Of a stretch of DNA of 64,000 bases, positions 52,096 through 62,967 are shown in pieces. Under the pieces are notes generated by a model that saw only the letters and a program-made list of their open reading frames with translations, had not been told where the DNA came from and ran no database searches. The stretch is from NCBI GenBank assembly GCA_050247075.1, contig JBFWUW010000012.1:60181-124180 (forward strand). The letters are read 5' to 3'. A program made the position numbers and the translations under genes. The DNA comes from JBFWUW01 sp050247075. Lineage in GTDB: Bacteria; Planctomycetota; Planctomycetia; Pirellulales; JBFWUW01. The number at the start of each line of letters is the position of its first letter. The first letter of the stretch is position 1.

Positions 52096-52323
52096 ATGAC
52101 CTTCACCGACGAACAGCGCCAGGCCATCGACAACGGCCAGACCGTACCCGTCCTTATTGATGGCCTGCCTTGCGTGGTAATTCGTTCCGACGTGTTTGAA
52201 CGCGTCTACCACGAGACGGGCGATTGGTCGCACGACGAATTGCGGCAAGCCTTGGCTCGTTCTTCGAGCGAAAACGGCTGGGATGAACCAGGCATGGATG
52301 CCTACGACAGGCTGGTCCCATGA
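52096..52323 (+). CDS. Antitoxin of a MazEF/PemIK-like pair
   Basis: 75 residues, preceded by GGGAG 7 bases before the ATG. The sequence (MTFTDEQRQAIDNGQTVPVL, LPCVVIRSDVFERVYHE, NGWDEPGMDAYDRLVP) resembles small antitoxin partners found just before PemK-like toxins. Its stop overlaps the toxin start (ATGA), the standard coupling for such pairs. If the toxin is inactive (see next entry), this gene is a remnant. DNA-binding region not recognisable. Confidence 0.65.
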   Translation: MTFTDEQRQAIDNGQTVPVLIDGLPCVVIRSDVFERVYHETGDWSHDELRQALARSSSENGWDEPGMDAYDRLVP

Positions 52324-52670
52324 AGCGTGGAGATGTGGTACTCGTGCATGTGCCCAATGTTGGCTCACCCGGCGGCAAAATGCGTCCCGCGCTGGTAGTT
52401 CAGTCAGACACCTTGAACGGCACGATCCGCGAAACCATCATTGCCGCCATCACTTCCAATTTGTCGAACGCTCACCAGCCGCACTAGTTCTTGATCGATG
52501 TCGCCGTGCCCGAAGGCACGGCGACCGGTCTCCTTATGAATTCGGCGGTGCGCTGCGAGCGTCTGCATTCGATCCCTCAAGCAGACGTGCGAAAAGTCCT
52601 TGGATCCGTTTCCGCCGAGATGATGCGGCGGGTAGATGAGTGCATCAAGGCGGCTCTGGAAATTCGTTAG
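52320..52670 (+). pseudogene. MazF/PemK-like toxin, interrupted by an amber stop
   Basis: The frame begins MKRGDVVLVHVPNVGSPGGK, continues MRPALVVQSDTLNGTI and IAAITSNLSNAHQPH, meets TAG at 52485-52487, and then resumes in the same frame with FLIDVAVPEGTATGLLMNSA and IPQADVRKVLGSVSAEMMRR to the natural stop at 52668. All conserved MazF strands are present on both sides, so a single nonsense change at a codon that would normally read into FLIDV explains it. MazF-type toxins cleave RNA. Unless amber is suppressed, the toxin is truncated at 55 residues. Confidence 0.85.
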
Positions 52671-52729
52671 CAGAAACCGATATCGGGGACGTTTCGTCCG
52701 CGGCCGTATTTCAGCCGGGGGATCAGACA

Positions 52730-53137
52730 GTGGCCATCCACACATTCCAAATCGGCACGGCCCGCGCCAGAGGAGAAGGCGTGCGGGTGGGTGCGGTGCG
52801 TTTTTTGCCGCGAGGGGTGCGGAAGAAGGACTACGCCAGGCTCGACTACTTCGATGTCTGGATGCCGCTCTTGGCCCCCAGCCGCAAGCTCCTGGCATCG
52901 ATGAAGGGGAAGGACTGGGAAGACTCCGCCGTACTCAAGCGATTTTTTCGCTGCTACCGCCGGGAACTGCTGGCCGACACGGAGCGCAAGCAGACGCTGC
53001 TACTGTTGGCCGAATTAGGCAAGTCCGCCAATCTGTGTGTGGGCTGTTACTGCCCGGACGAAAACCGCTGCCATCGCTCGGAGCTATCGCGACTTCTGTA
53101 TGCAGCCGCGGAGGGGCGGCTCGACCGGACAACGTAG
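52730..53137 (+). CDS. DUF488 family protein
   Basis: 135 residues from a GTG with GGGGA 8 bases upstream. DUF488 pattern: VAIHTFQIGTARARGEGVRVGAVRFLPRGVRKKDY, VWMPLLAPSRKLL, RFFRCYRREL, and a Cys/His end NLCVGCYCPDENRCHRSELSRLL that may bind metal. The Cys-rich tail (CVGCYCPDENRCHR) is typical for this family, whose function is unknown. It is transcribed in the same direction as the toxin remnant, 59 bp on. Longer starts upstream would run into that gene. Confidence 0.82.
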   Translation: MAIHTFQIGTARARGEGVRVGAVRFLPRGVRKKDYARLDYFDVWMPLLAPSRKLLASMKGKDWEDSAVLKRFFRCYRRELLADTERKQTLLLLAELGKSANLCVGCYCPDENRCHRSELSRLLYAAAEGRLDRTT

Positions 53138-53266
53138 CCGCATAGCTCCTGCTTCGCAGGCTTGATTGGCGAACACGAGGACCATCTCGGCAACAGTCGC
53201 CAGGCATGGGGCGTCCCTACTCACCGCCCGCGGGGAAGGCGAGAGCCATACCTGCTACCTTTCGCC

Positions 53267-53902
53267 CTACTTGCTGATCGGCTTGACCTTCAAGTTGCGG
53301 TAGTGGACCACGCTACCGGGGTCGTGCTGCTGTAAGGCGATGTAGCCCTTGGTGTGGGTGTTTTTATCGTCGGTAAAGTCCACCACGACCTTGTCGTTGA
53401 CCTTGATGGTGATGTGGTTGCCGATGGCGGTGATGTGCTGCGTCCACCAGGTGTTGTCGGGAATTAGCGTCTCGCGGACTTCGACAAAGTTGTACAAGGT
53501 ACCGGTGCGCTTGGGGTCGGTGTGGCTGTTGTTGACCTGGGCTTCGTAACCCTTGGGCCAGCCCAGGCCGAACTCGGTGCGGAAGTACATGCCGGAATTG
53601 CCCCCCTTGTTGAGCTTGGCCTCGGCCTTGAATTCCAAATCCTCAAACTCGGCCCCCTTGAAGAACAGGTGGCTTCGAGAGCCGCGGCCGACGATGCACC
53701 CATCCTCAACCGTCCAGTTGTTGGCCTTCTCGTTGGCTTCCCAATCGGTCAGGTGCAAACCGTCGAACAGGCTGATCCAGCCGTCGTCGCCATCCGCCTC
53801 GGCAGGCGCAGGGTCTGCGGCCAATACGGGCCGATTGGCCAATGGCAGGCCGGCAAACAGGCAAAGCGAGAACAATCCAGCGAAGAAAGCTGTGAGGCGC
53901 AT
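53267..53902 (-). CDS. DUF1080 (3-keto-disaccharide hydrolase-like) secreted protein
   Basis: 211 residues from the second ATG (53902), which gives a better ribosome-site spacing than the first. Signal peptide LTAFFAGLFSLCLFAGLPLA. The concanavalin-like lectin/glucanase fold pattern of DUF1080 is clear: DGWISLFDGLHLTDWEANEK, NWTVEDGCIVGRGSRSHLFF, KGGNSGMYFRTEFGLGWPKGYEAQV, TWWTQHITAIGNHITIKVND and GYIALQQHDPGSVVHYRNLKV. A member of the family hydrolyses 3-keto-glycosides; others act on different glycans. Divergent from ilvB. Confidence 0.92.
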   Translation of the reverse strand: MRLTAFFAGLFSLCLFAGLPLANRPVLAADPAPAEADGDDGWISLFDGLHLTDWEANEKANNWTVEDGCIVGRGSRSHLFFKGAEFEDLEFKAEAKLNKGGNSGMYFRTEFGLGWPKGYEAQVNNSHTDPKRTGTLYNFVEVRETLIPDNTWWTQHITAIGNHITIKVNDKVVVDFTDDKNTHTKGYIALQQHDPGSVVHYRNLKVKPISK

Positions 53903-54133
53903 GGAAATCATTCCTGAGCGGAGGGTTCAACAAGTAGGACGCGGAACACGGTAGTCTTTGCCCACGGCCCCTAGTGTGACTGCCAGACATGGGGCTGTAA
54001 ATGCTCTGGCATTCCGGTTGAACAATTTGCCGCAGGGGCGTATCCTAAAATGCTTCGTTCGGATTGAATAAGCAAGTATTGATCGGTCCTCGGGCCGATT
54101 TCTTGATGCCGGTTTGTTTTCAGGAGAATCGCC

Positions 54134-55892
<1,759 letters not shown>

Positions 55893-55903
<11 letters not shown>

Positions 55904-56141
55904 TGGCATTTCCGGCAGGTAAGCGAATGGTGCCTAACAGCCCGTCGAACTCTTCAATCGGCTGATGGTGGCAATCCGTAACAAGCTGTAACCAGATTCG
56001 CCAACGCTTGACCGGGGATTTCCTCAGCCAAGCTTCCGCGAAATCAGGCATCTCCGGCGGCTTGAACCAAAACCCCTGGCCCGCACCAGCCGTCGCGCTT
56101 TGCATGAGCCGTTTGGCCATACCGTTCGCTACGCGCGACAC
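55893..56141 (-). CDS. Small hypothetical protein (doubtful)
   Basis: 82 codons on the minus strand, with WFKPPEMPDFAEAWLRKSPVKRWRIWLQLV in two segments and FDGLLGTIRLPAGNATTP. Its stop overlaps the ilvB 3' end by 11 bp and no ribosome site precedes the start. The composition is protein-like, but a decayed fragment is equally possible. The rest of 55904-56352 shows nothing else. Confidence 0.3.
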
Positions 56142-56352
56142 GATCCGGTTTATGGAGGCCCGGCTCAGTTCTTACTCGCCGCCGGGCCGATGCTAAAGTC
56201 TGCCGATCCTGGATGATACAAAGGCTGCGCAAGACGCGCGACCAAACGGACCGACGGAGCAACCGTCAGCCGCGATATAAGCGTCACGACCCGCGCCCCA
56301 GTCGCCCAGGCATCGGTGGTCCCCCTCCCAGACCCCGTGGCCGTGAGACATC

Positions 56353-57936
56353 GTGAACAAGCAAATCCCCGACTATCTGCGTCTGCATTCCGAGCCTGAA
56401 CCACTCGAAGCCCCCCTGCCGCCGGTGGCAGTGGAAATGGTCCCCGGCTTGGGCGACTTGTGCCGGTCCTTCGAACTGGCGACCGGCTGGCCGCTAAAGT
56501 TCCATCCCCAGCCTACGCCGCCCGCCAACAGCGATCCTATCTGGTCGATGCCGCTGGGCTACGATGCCGACCAGCCCAATGGCCGGCTGCAGATCGAGCT
56601 GTCACGCGGGCCGTTGGTTTCGATTGGCTGCGATGTCGAAGCAGCGGCCGGCCTGGCCACGTCGCTGGCGGGCCTGGTGCAGACGTTGCTTTCTGCCCAG
56701 CGACTGGTGTGGGAACGCGAAGCCGACCTGGCGGCGGGTGTGCCCCTGGTGCCGCACCCAGAGGGACGCCTCCGGCTGCCGGAACTGTTGGAGGCTCTGT
56801 TGGAATCGGCGGCGGGCACCGTTGGCTGCCAGTCGGCCGGGCTATACATGCTGGACGATGCCACCAGCGAGTTGAAGCTGAGGGCAGCCTGGCGGCTGCC
56901 GCACGAGCGGTTCTCGCAGCCGCCCCGCTTGCTGCGGCAATCCGGGGCCGATCTGGAAGCGCTCTCCGGGCACGCCGTGGTGCTGGAGGATGCCGCGGCC
57001 ACGATCCACTGGAACCCGCCCGAGGATTGCCGGTCGGCCATCTGCCTGCCGGTGTCGAGCGCCACAACGGTGCTGGGGACGCTGTGGCTGTATGGCGTTG
57101 ATCCGCGGGAGTTCAGCGATGAACTGGTCAACCTGGCCGAGATCGTCGCCGGCCGGATCGCCACCGAACTGGAACGCGAGGCCCTGGCGGCGGAAGTTCA
57201 CCAGGTCAAAGCCGTCCGTCAGCAATTGGACGAAGCCGAGTTGGTCCAGCAAGACCAACTACCGGTGATCTCCCCCCTGTGCGAAGCCTGGGACGTGGCG
57301 GGCAAGACCGCCATCGATGAGGGACTGGCGACGACCTTTCACGATTGGTTTCCGGTGGGGAGCGGCGAGCACCTGGCCATTACGTTGGGCGAGATCGAAT
57401 CGCTGGGGCTGACCGGCGCGTTGCAATCCGGCAGCTTGCGGACTTCGTTCCGCGTGCAAGGCGACTATACCGATGATCCCATCCGCATGTTGGCCGGAGC
57501 CAACCGGGCCATGTGGTCGGCCTCCGCGGCGGGCACGCAAGCCGCGGCTTTCTGCGGCGTGATCGAACCGGGCTCGGGGCGGCTGCATTACGCCTCGGCT
57601 GGGCCGCTAGGCCTTTTGCATGTTCAGAGACAAGGGGGCGGGCTGTTATTGCCGCAGCCCCATCCCTTGGGCATGGACCCCGAAACGCCCTTCACTCCGC
57701 GGACGCTGGAACTGTTGTCCGAGGAGATGCTGCTGGTTGGCAGTGACGCCTGGCGCAAACTGTTCGAAGAGCAAGGGGCCTCGGCCGTCGCCGAGATATG
57801 GCGCTCGCTACAACGCACGCAACAAGGGACGCCACCCGCCGCGCTTTTCGACTCCTTCCGCCGCCGATTGGAGTCTGCAGCCCGCTCGGAAACGGCCGCG
57901 TCACGGTCGCTGGTGATGATTAGCCACCGCTGGTAG
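56353..57936 (+). CDS. GAF and SpoIIE-like phosphatase-domain protein, metal site atypical
   Basis: 527 residues from a GTG start. Order: an N-terminal 110 residues of unknown fold, a GAF domain about 130-275 (LLESAAGTVGCQSAGLYMLDDATSE, SAICLPVSSATTVLGTLWLYG), a short coiled coil (ELEREALAAEVHQVKAVRQQ), then a PP2C/SpoIIE-like C-terminal domain about 305-527 (LATTFHDWFPVGSGEHLAITLGEIESLG, GVIEPGSGRLHYASAGPLGLL, LLSEEMLLVGSDAWRKL). The expected metal Asp pair in GGDYYD and GHG is replaced, so phosphatase activity is doubtful. A sensor or partner-switch protein is plausible. Confidence 0.78.
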   Translation: MNKQIPDYLRLHSEPEPLEAPLPPVAVEMVPGLGDLCRSFELATGWPLKFHPQPTPPANSDPIWSMPLGYDADQPNGRLQIELSRGPLVSIGCDVEAAAGLATSLAGLVQTLLSAQRLVWEREADLAAGVPLVPHPEGRLRLPELLEALLESAAGTVGCQSAGLYMLDDATSELKLRAAWRLPHERFSQPPRLLRQSGADLEALSGHAVVLEDAAATIHWNPPEDCRSAICLPVSSATTVLGTLWLYGVDPREFSDELVNLAEIVAGRIATELEREALAAEVHQVKAVRQQLDEAELVQQDQLPVISPLCEAWDVAGKTAIDEGLATTFHDWFPVGSGEHLAITLGEIESLGLTGALQSGSLRTSFRVQGDYTDDPIRMLAGANRAMWSASAAGTQAAAFCGVIEPGSGRLHYASAGPLGLLHVQRQGGGLLLPQPHPLGMDPETPFTPRTLELLSEEMLLVGSDAWRKLFEEQGASAVAEIWRSLQRTQQGTPPAALFDSFRRRLESAARSETAASRSLVMISHRW

Positions 57937-57997
57937 ATGATTGGTGCTTTCCGAAGATGTATGGGAAAGCTGCCAGCGGGAGCCGTGCGGCTACGGG

Positions 57998-58987
57998 CTA
58001 TCGTTGAAACAGCCGCCGGAAGAACCCGCCACGTGGCGGCCGAGCGGCGGCGGCCGGCGGTGCTTGTGCTGGCGGTTGTTGCCGCGCTAGTGGCGGCTGG
58101 GTGATGCGATACCGGCTTTGCGTTAGTTCACGCATTTCCAACTGGGGGTCGCCCAGATCGACGTCCCGCCAGCCGTCGTAGCTGGGCCGAACGAACAACT
58201 GGCGAGAATCGGCACCCAGCGTGTTGACGGCAATCTCGTTGATGTCGATTTTCAAATCCATTTGCGCGCCTGGCAACTGCAGCTCTACATGGTGCGGCAG
58301 CGTGACATGCTGCACCGGGTCCAGGCGGTGGTCGCTCGACAGGGCCTTGGCCACTAGCTGGCCTTGCGCATCGTACAGGTGCTGCTCCATGATGACCCCG
58401 CGGGCGTCATCCAAAATGGTGACTTTGGTGACTGGCCCGGTCGAGGTTTGCCGCACGGAGCGCATCTCCAAACGGCCGGGTCCAGCGGCGAACGGCCCGC
58501 GGTGGTCGTCCTCCGCCGCGAACGATGTCACCCCCAGAGCCTCGATCAGCCAGTCCGGTTCGATGGGAATCATCTGCCGCGCAGGGCTTTGCGAGAACTG
58601 TTCGTGGCGGCAGAAAAACAGGGCCGGCGGCTGGTTGCGGCGAATCCAAAACCAGAATTCCGAGGCATTGCTCCCCAGATCGACCTCCGGCCCGGTAAAC
58701 GCCGTGTCGGCCCGCAAGCGAAAATTCTTGGGGCGCTCCAGCGAAATCTCCGCCCGCACGCTGGGCATCATCGGCATGCCGATGGTGGCCGAACTGGTGT
58801 GATACGATTGTACGGCGGCAGAATTGCGATTAACGACGGCAATCACCTGCTCGCGTGTGGCGGCTGGCGGCAACACGCGGGGCAAAGCTACGGGTTGGGT
58901 GCGCATCATTCCCGGACAGCCCGCGCCGCTGGCGCAGGCCACGGCCAGCAGCAATCCTAGCGAGCGGAATGTGGCAGGGAATTTCAT
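57998..58987 (-). CDS. Exported lipoprotein with LolA-like region
   Basis: 329 residues. A signal with a lipobox-like LAVACASGAGC precedes the mature part. The body has the beta-rich half-barrel pattern of outer-membrane lipoprotein carriers and their relatives (SYHTSSATIGMPMMPSVRAEISLERPKNFRLRAD, SEFWFWIRRNQPPALFFCRHEQF, VTKVTILDDARGVIMEQHLYD, VELQLPGAQMDLKIDINEIAVNTLG). The C-terminus is Pro/Ala-rich and basic (RQQPPAQAPPAAAARPPRGG). Likely an outer-membrane or periplasmic lipoprotein. It lies 63 bp downstream of the 59051-59575 gene on the same strand and is likely cotranscribed. Family uncertain. Confidence 0.75.
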   Translation of the reverse strand: MKFPATFRSLGLLLAVACASGAGCPGMMRTQPVALPRVLPPAATREQVIAVVNRNSAAVQSYHTSSATIGMPMMPSVRAEISLERPKNFRLRADTAFTGPEVDLGSNASEFWFWIRRNQPPALFFCRHEQFSQSPARQMIPIEPDWLIEALGVTSFAAEDDHRGPFAAGPGRLEMRSVRQTSTGPVTKVTILDDARGVIMEQHLYDAQGQLVAKALSSDHRLDPVQHVTLPHHVELQLPGAQMDLKIDINEIAVNTLGADSRQLFVRPSYDGWRDVDLGDPQLEMRELTQSRYRITQPPLARQQPPAQAPPAAAARPPRGGFFRRLFQR

Positions 58988-59050
58988 GCGATGCTGGTTG
59001 TTTTTTCCGTGTTTGACGAATCGCTCGTTAGCTGGTTATTCGATCGACGG

Positions 59051-59575
59051 CTATTTGCCTTCGCTGGCGGTCGATTCCTCCGCCGTGGCCGGATCGGAGG
59101 TGTCCTCTTGCGGCAACATGATCTGGCTCAAGGCATCTTGAATCTGCCGTGCCCGCTGCTCGTCTGGCAGTACGGCCTGTACGGTAAAGGTCTCCTCGTC
59201 GCGCGGCGAGTAGAGCGTTAACTGGTCCGCGGAAGACTGCGTCGTCTCTTCAATACGCAGCACGCGGCGGCGCACCAGCAACAAGGCCAGCACGTAGCGA
59301 AAGTCAGCCTGATCGGGCACGCCGTCGAACTGCTTGAGCATCTCTAGCAGCACCTCGCTGGGTGTTTGCCGCTGCTTTTGTTCGCGATGGGGGATGTTCG
59401 ACTTCCACCAACCGACAACGCCTTCGGGCGGGCCGGGCCAGTCGGCGGCGGCGTAGTCCAAGCGTTCGAGCTTGGAACCGCGGCCCACGAGGACCGAGTA
59501 AATCGGCTCACCTTCGCGCAGCTCGCGGCCCGTCGCCGCGCAATGCCTGGTACAACGTTGAAGCTCGTAATCCAT
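59051..59575 (-). CDS. Conserved hypothetical protein with Cys/His N-terminus
   Basis: 174 residues. The start MDYELQRCTRHCAATGRELRE has Cys/His spacing of a possible metal site. The middle has a short hydrophobic segment (YVLALLLVRRRVLRIEETT) and an acidic end (QEDTSDPATAEESTASEGK). The family cannot be named. The pair with the lipoprotein gene downstream suggests a joint role at the envelope, without further support. Confidence 0.65.
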   Translation of the reverse strand: MDYELQRCTRHCAATGRELREGEPIYSVLVGRGSKLERLDYAAADWPGPPEGVVGWWKSNIPHREQKQRQTPSEVLLEMLKQFDGVPDQADFRYVLALLLVRRRVLRIEETTQSSADQLTLYSPRDEETFTVQAVLPDEQRARQIQDALSQIMLPQEDTSDPATAEESTASEGK

Positions 59576-59908
59576 CCGGGCGGTTTTCTCGTTCTCAAGC
59601 GAAAAGCAATCTCGTGTTGCGTCAACATCGTGGCGCAGCGGGCCGCTGGTGTTTTGGGCGGCGGATTCTAGCGAGACTCCCCCCGCCGCTTATAGGCCAA
59701 TGTCGGCCGATCTTGCCACGAATCTGGCAAACCGCATTGCCACTGCTGCCCGCGCTGCTTTCAGTGCGGGCAGTGGATTTTCACCGTCAGAGACGGCTCC
59801 CGCAGGGTGATCGGCGATGGAATCGCCTCCTACATCACATATCTGTAGGAGGCGATTCCATCGCCGATTGTACGCTCTGGCGGCAGAGCGGAAGATACAG
59901 CCCCAACG
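59576..59908. other. Gene-free stretch with hairpin repeats
   Basis: 333 bp without a gene. It holds a degenerate hairpin unit (CCGTC-AGA-GACGG at 59784) and the strong inverted pair at 59811-59867. Nothing else is recognisable. Confidence 0.6.
59811..59867 (+). repeat. Perfect inverted pair of GGA-loop hairpin repeats
   Basis: 59811-59834 (GGCGAT-GGA-ATCGCC-TCCTACA) and its exact reverse complement at 59844-59867, 9 bases apart. All 24 positions match. The two units can form either two small hairpins or one 24-bp stem. Confidence 0.92.
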
Positions 59909-60145
59909 TCAACTCACGGTAAAGAACCGCTCGTCGCTGCCGCCGGGACCAATTTCAAACCGCACGGGCTTGGCGCAGCGCGGGCAGCGGCCTTCGTAGG
60001 CGGTACCGCGGCGGTTGATGTAAATTCGGGCGTACATGCCGCAACAGCGAAATTGAATGCCAATGAACCGGCGGCCCGACGCGGCTATGTCTGGCGTGTC
60101 GTCTTCCGGCGGGTCGCTCGATACGTCCAAAAAGTCGCCCGGCAT
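59909..60145 (-). CDS. Small zinc-ribbon-like protein
   Basis: 78 residues with two Cys pairs in a ribbon arrangement: FRCCGMYARIYINRRG and GRCPRCAKPVRFEIG. The N-terminus is acidic (SSDPPEDDTPDI). Size and spacing fit a Zn-binding single-domain protein, such as those that bind nucleic acids or other proteins. No family name is certain. It lies 27 bp downstream of the Nramp-like gene on the same strand. Confidence 0.72.
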   Translation of the reverse strand: MPGDFLDVSSDPPEDDTPDIAASGRRFIGIQFRCCGMYARIYINRRGTAYEGRCPRCAKPVRFEIGPGGSDERFFTVS

Positions 60146-60172
60146 GTTGCAATGACTCCGTCCTTGGCGTTC

Positions 60173-62158
60173 TTACCGCAGCGTGGCGTAGGTTGTCAGG
60201 CCAGCCACGACCAAGAAGAACGTCCCCGCCAGCACCATGCAGATCCGCACGAACCAGCCGGGCCGCAGTTCCTTGGGGAGCAAAATCAGGTTCAAGGCCA
60301 GCGCGTGAAAGCAGCTAAAACCGAGCGCGTAGTTAAAAATTTGGCTGGCATATCTTAGCAACTTATTGGGATCTAGCAGCGTGATAGCCAGCAAGCCCAG
60401 CACTACGTACCCGCACAACACGCCAAAGTACAACATGCGAATGTTGCGCGGGTCGAGGCGCCGCAGCGTGGGGCTGGCCGTCCAAAAAACATCGACCCAC
60501 CGCCGGATGACGCCATCGGCCGAGCTGCTCATGGTGGGGGCCAGCGTCAGCAATCCGCAAAACAGCGCCATGAACCAGAAGAAGCCCGCGATACGCGGCG
60601 TGGCCAGTACGCGAATAACGCTGTTGCGGGCGGCCCGCCAGCCGGTCTGGCTGCCCGATGTGGCGATGAACTCCTCCGGATCGGCGACGCGGTCTTGAAT
60701 TGCGCCGGCGGTCATGCCGGCGGCCGTCCAGCTTTGGGCCTCGGTTCCTTTGCGAAGGAACTCGGCCGACAGCATGCTGGGGAGCGCCAGCCCGATAAAA
60801 CAGGCCGGCATCCAAACGACCAACTGGTCGCGCAACAAATGCTTGTACCAGCGTTTCCAGCGCGGCATGGTCTCGGCATTCGGTTGAAACACCGTGCCGA
60901 CATGCGACAGTTCCAGATGATGGCCGCCGATCACACTGGGGATGGCCCCAACGTGGTGCCCCATTCCCCAACCCTGATCGCGGGTGTAGTTGCTCACGGG
61001 CGTGTTGGAAAGCCCCCCTTGGCCAGAAATGGCAATCATCGCGCACAACAACCCCAGCACGGTCCAATCGAAGCCAATGGAGCCCAGCGAGCGTCCCTCC
61101 GCCACGGCGGTAAAGACATTATCGACATTATCGCCGTCGCGAATGCCGTCGCCATCGAGATCGCGGAAGCTATCGGGACTGCCGTCGCCGTCGTTGTCGG
61201 GCCGAGTGACTTGCTGGCCCTCTTTGTCCAAATAGGGCCTGGTTTCCGTTTCGGAAATTTGCACGAAGGCCGCCAGGTCGCTGCCTTCGGCTGCCGGCCT
61301 CCAGATGATATTGTGTCCCGCTTCATCCGTCGGGGGAACTTTGGCGAATTTGGGCTCGACGCCATCCAGTTTTCCGTCGCCATCCCAGTCCTCGCCCACG
61401 TCGAGGACTCCGTTGCCATTGAGATCCTCACCCCGATTGACTGGCACGTTGCCGACCAGAAAGAACCCCTTGGCCAGCTCGGCCCAGGTCCGCGGCTCGG
61501 AATACAACAGTCCCAGCAACAGCAAGAAGCCGAGCAGTGTGACGATCTTGACGGTCATCACGGCCCGCAGCGAGTTGTAGACCTTGCCGCCAAAAATCAG
61601 GGGTACCATCGCCAGCAAGAAGATGACGCAGCCGTAGCTCCACAGCAATTGTTCGTCGGTCCAATCCATCCACAAGAAATGTTTGTTCGCCAGAGTGGAA
61701 GACGTGTCGGGTACCGCCCCCCAAATCAGCATGAAGACCGGCGTGGCGGCGGTGGACGCCAGATACGGTATCACCGCGCCGATGTCCAGAAACAGATAGA
61801 TGAACAGCCAAAAGCTCGGCCCTGGTTTCGTGCGGAACTTGCCCGTGAAGATCGGCTCGCCCGTATACAGCGTGTAGCGGCTAATCTCGATGTTGTAGAT
61901 CACCTGGGCCAGAATGCTCAGCGTGGCCAGCCAAAGCAGTGCGCCGCCATAGCGGGCCGTGATTTGCGGGCCCATCAGCCATTCTCCGCCGCCAATGGCG
62001 GATCCCCCCATCATCAGCCCCGGCCCCAACATGGCGGCCCAATTGCGCCAGGTGAAACGGGGCGCATCGATCAGTTCGCCCGTGTTCCATTGCGGCATTT
62101 GTTGCGAGCCGGGATGAGGCGCTACGAACGTGCCCGCGGCGGCGGTGTTTTTCGACAT
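60173..62158 (-). CDS. Nramp-like transporter with a calcium-binding-type insertion
   Basis: 661 residues, about 12 hydrophobic helices. The start region AMLGPGLMMGGSAIGGGEWLMGPQITARYG is related to Nramp metal transporters (though not the DPGN motif), followed by LSILAQVIYNIEISRYTLYTG and on. Between helices, at about 238-355, lies an inserted block with repeated D-rich loops: DLNGNGVLDVGEDWDGDGKLDG and DNDGDGSPDSFRDLDGDGIRDG, each in the DxDxDG pattern of EF-hand or thrombospondin type 3 repeats. Metal ion transport with an external or internal Ca2+-binding module is the best reading; the substrate is unknown. Confidence 0.8.
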   Translation of the reverse strand: MSKNTAAAGTFVAPHPGSQQMPQWNTGELIDAPRFTWRNWAAMLGPGLMMGGSAIGGGEWLMGPQITARYGGALLWLATLSILAQVIYNIEISRYTLYTGEPIFTGKFRTKPGPSFWLFIYLFLDIGAVIPYLASTAATPVFMLIWGAVPDTSSTLANKHFLWMDWTDEQLLWSYGCVIFLLAMVPLIFGGKVYNSLRAVMTVKIVTLLGFLLLLGLLYSEPRTWAELAKGFFLVGNVPVNRGEDLNGNGVLDVGEDWDGDGKLDGVEPKFAKVPPTDEAGHNIIWRPAAEGSDLAAFVQISETETRPYLDKEGQQVTRPDNDGDGSPDSFRDLDGDGIRDGDNVDNVFTAVAEGRSLGSIGFDWTVLGLLCAMIAISGQGGLSNTPVSNYTRDQGWGMGHHVGAIPSVIGGHHLELSHVGTVFQPNAETMPRWKRWYKHLLRDQLVVWMPACFIGLALPSMLSAEFLRKGTEAQSWTAAGMTAGAIQDRVADPEEFIATSGSQTGWRAARNSVIRVLATPRIAGFFWFMALFCGLLTLAPTMSSSADGVIRRWVDVFWTASPTLRRLDPRNIRMLYFGVLCGYVVLGLLAITLLDPNKLLRYASQIFNYALGFSCFHALALNLILLPKELRPGWFVRICMVLAGTFFLVVAGLTTYATLR

Positions 62159-62967
62159 GGCTAACTCGACCAGAAAGGATGGCGTTTCTCGCTCCGTCGT
62201 GACCTATGGAGAAACGTGTTGATGAAATGTGCCGCGAACCGCCAGACGTGCCTCCCTTCCGCCTGCGCCGCGTTCATCGTAGACCGAAGAGAATGGCAGC
62301 AATCGGCGGCAACTTCAAGGCGTTGTGCAAAAAATAAAAGCGGATTATCGCCGTCGGAGACGGATACGACAGTGACATCCTGTAGGAGGCGATTCCATCG
62401 CCGATCGACCTGATGAGTTCTGGCCGACCAAATCGGTAACCGCCGTGCTGGCGGTTCTATGGCCCGTGACTGGCTGGAGTGAAGGGTGCCTGGGTCTGAC
62501 CACCGGGAAGGCCCAGCGGAGTTGCATTCCCACCAGAGAACCCAATTCACGCCGCCATGAGGCAACCCGGTCGGAACATCAACTGGCGCTCGCGCCATTC
62601 GCTGCGCTGCCGGCCCAGCCATCCGCCGGTATCGCCACGGCCAAGTTGGTGGTCTGTTTCGCTACCGGATTTGACCGTCAAGGCGCATCAGGGGCCATCT
62701 CGCCCTAAGGATGGGTGCCCCTTGGCCGCCCTTTAGCGACAAAAATGCTGTCATTGCGACTCTCGGGTAGAATAGAGATACCAGAAAGCGCTTCGCCGAT
62801 GGTCGGTGAAGCGCTGGGTCGTGACCAGGTCTCAACCGGCACGGCCCACCCCAGTACCGAGGAGACCCAATCTTCCACCGATAAAATGTCAGCTAGCGGC
62901 CAACATTACGGATAGGGCACAGAGTTCAGATATTCAGTGGTTCGCCTAAAACAACTGGAAGGGGTGG
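62159..62967. other. Intergenic region with hairpin repeats
   Basis: About 810 bp. Two hairpin-repeat units occur at 62350-62404. Short open frames in the remainder (e.g. 62715-62915) have no plausible protein character. The GGAAGGGG just before 62968 is the ribosome site of the next gene. Confidence 0.5.
62350..62404 (+). repeat. Two GGA-loop hairpin repeats of different sub-type
   Basis: GCCGTC-GGA-GACGG- at 62350-62363 (tail mutated) and the reverse-strand copy of the second sub-type, TGTAGGAGGCGAT-TCC-ATCGCC, at 62381-62404. Confidence 0.82.

Noticed and set aside
62715..62915. 66-codon plus-strand frame
   Set aside because: No ribosome site and non-protein-like composition.
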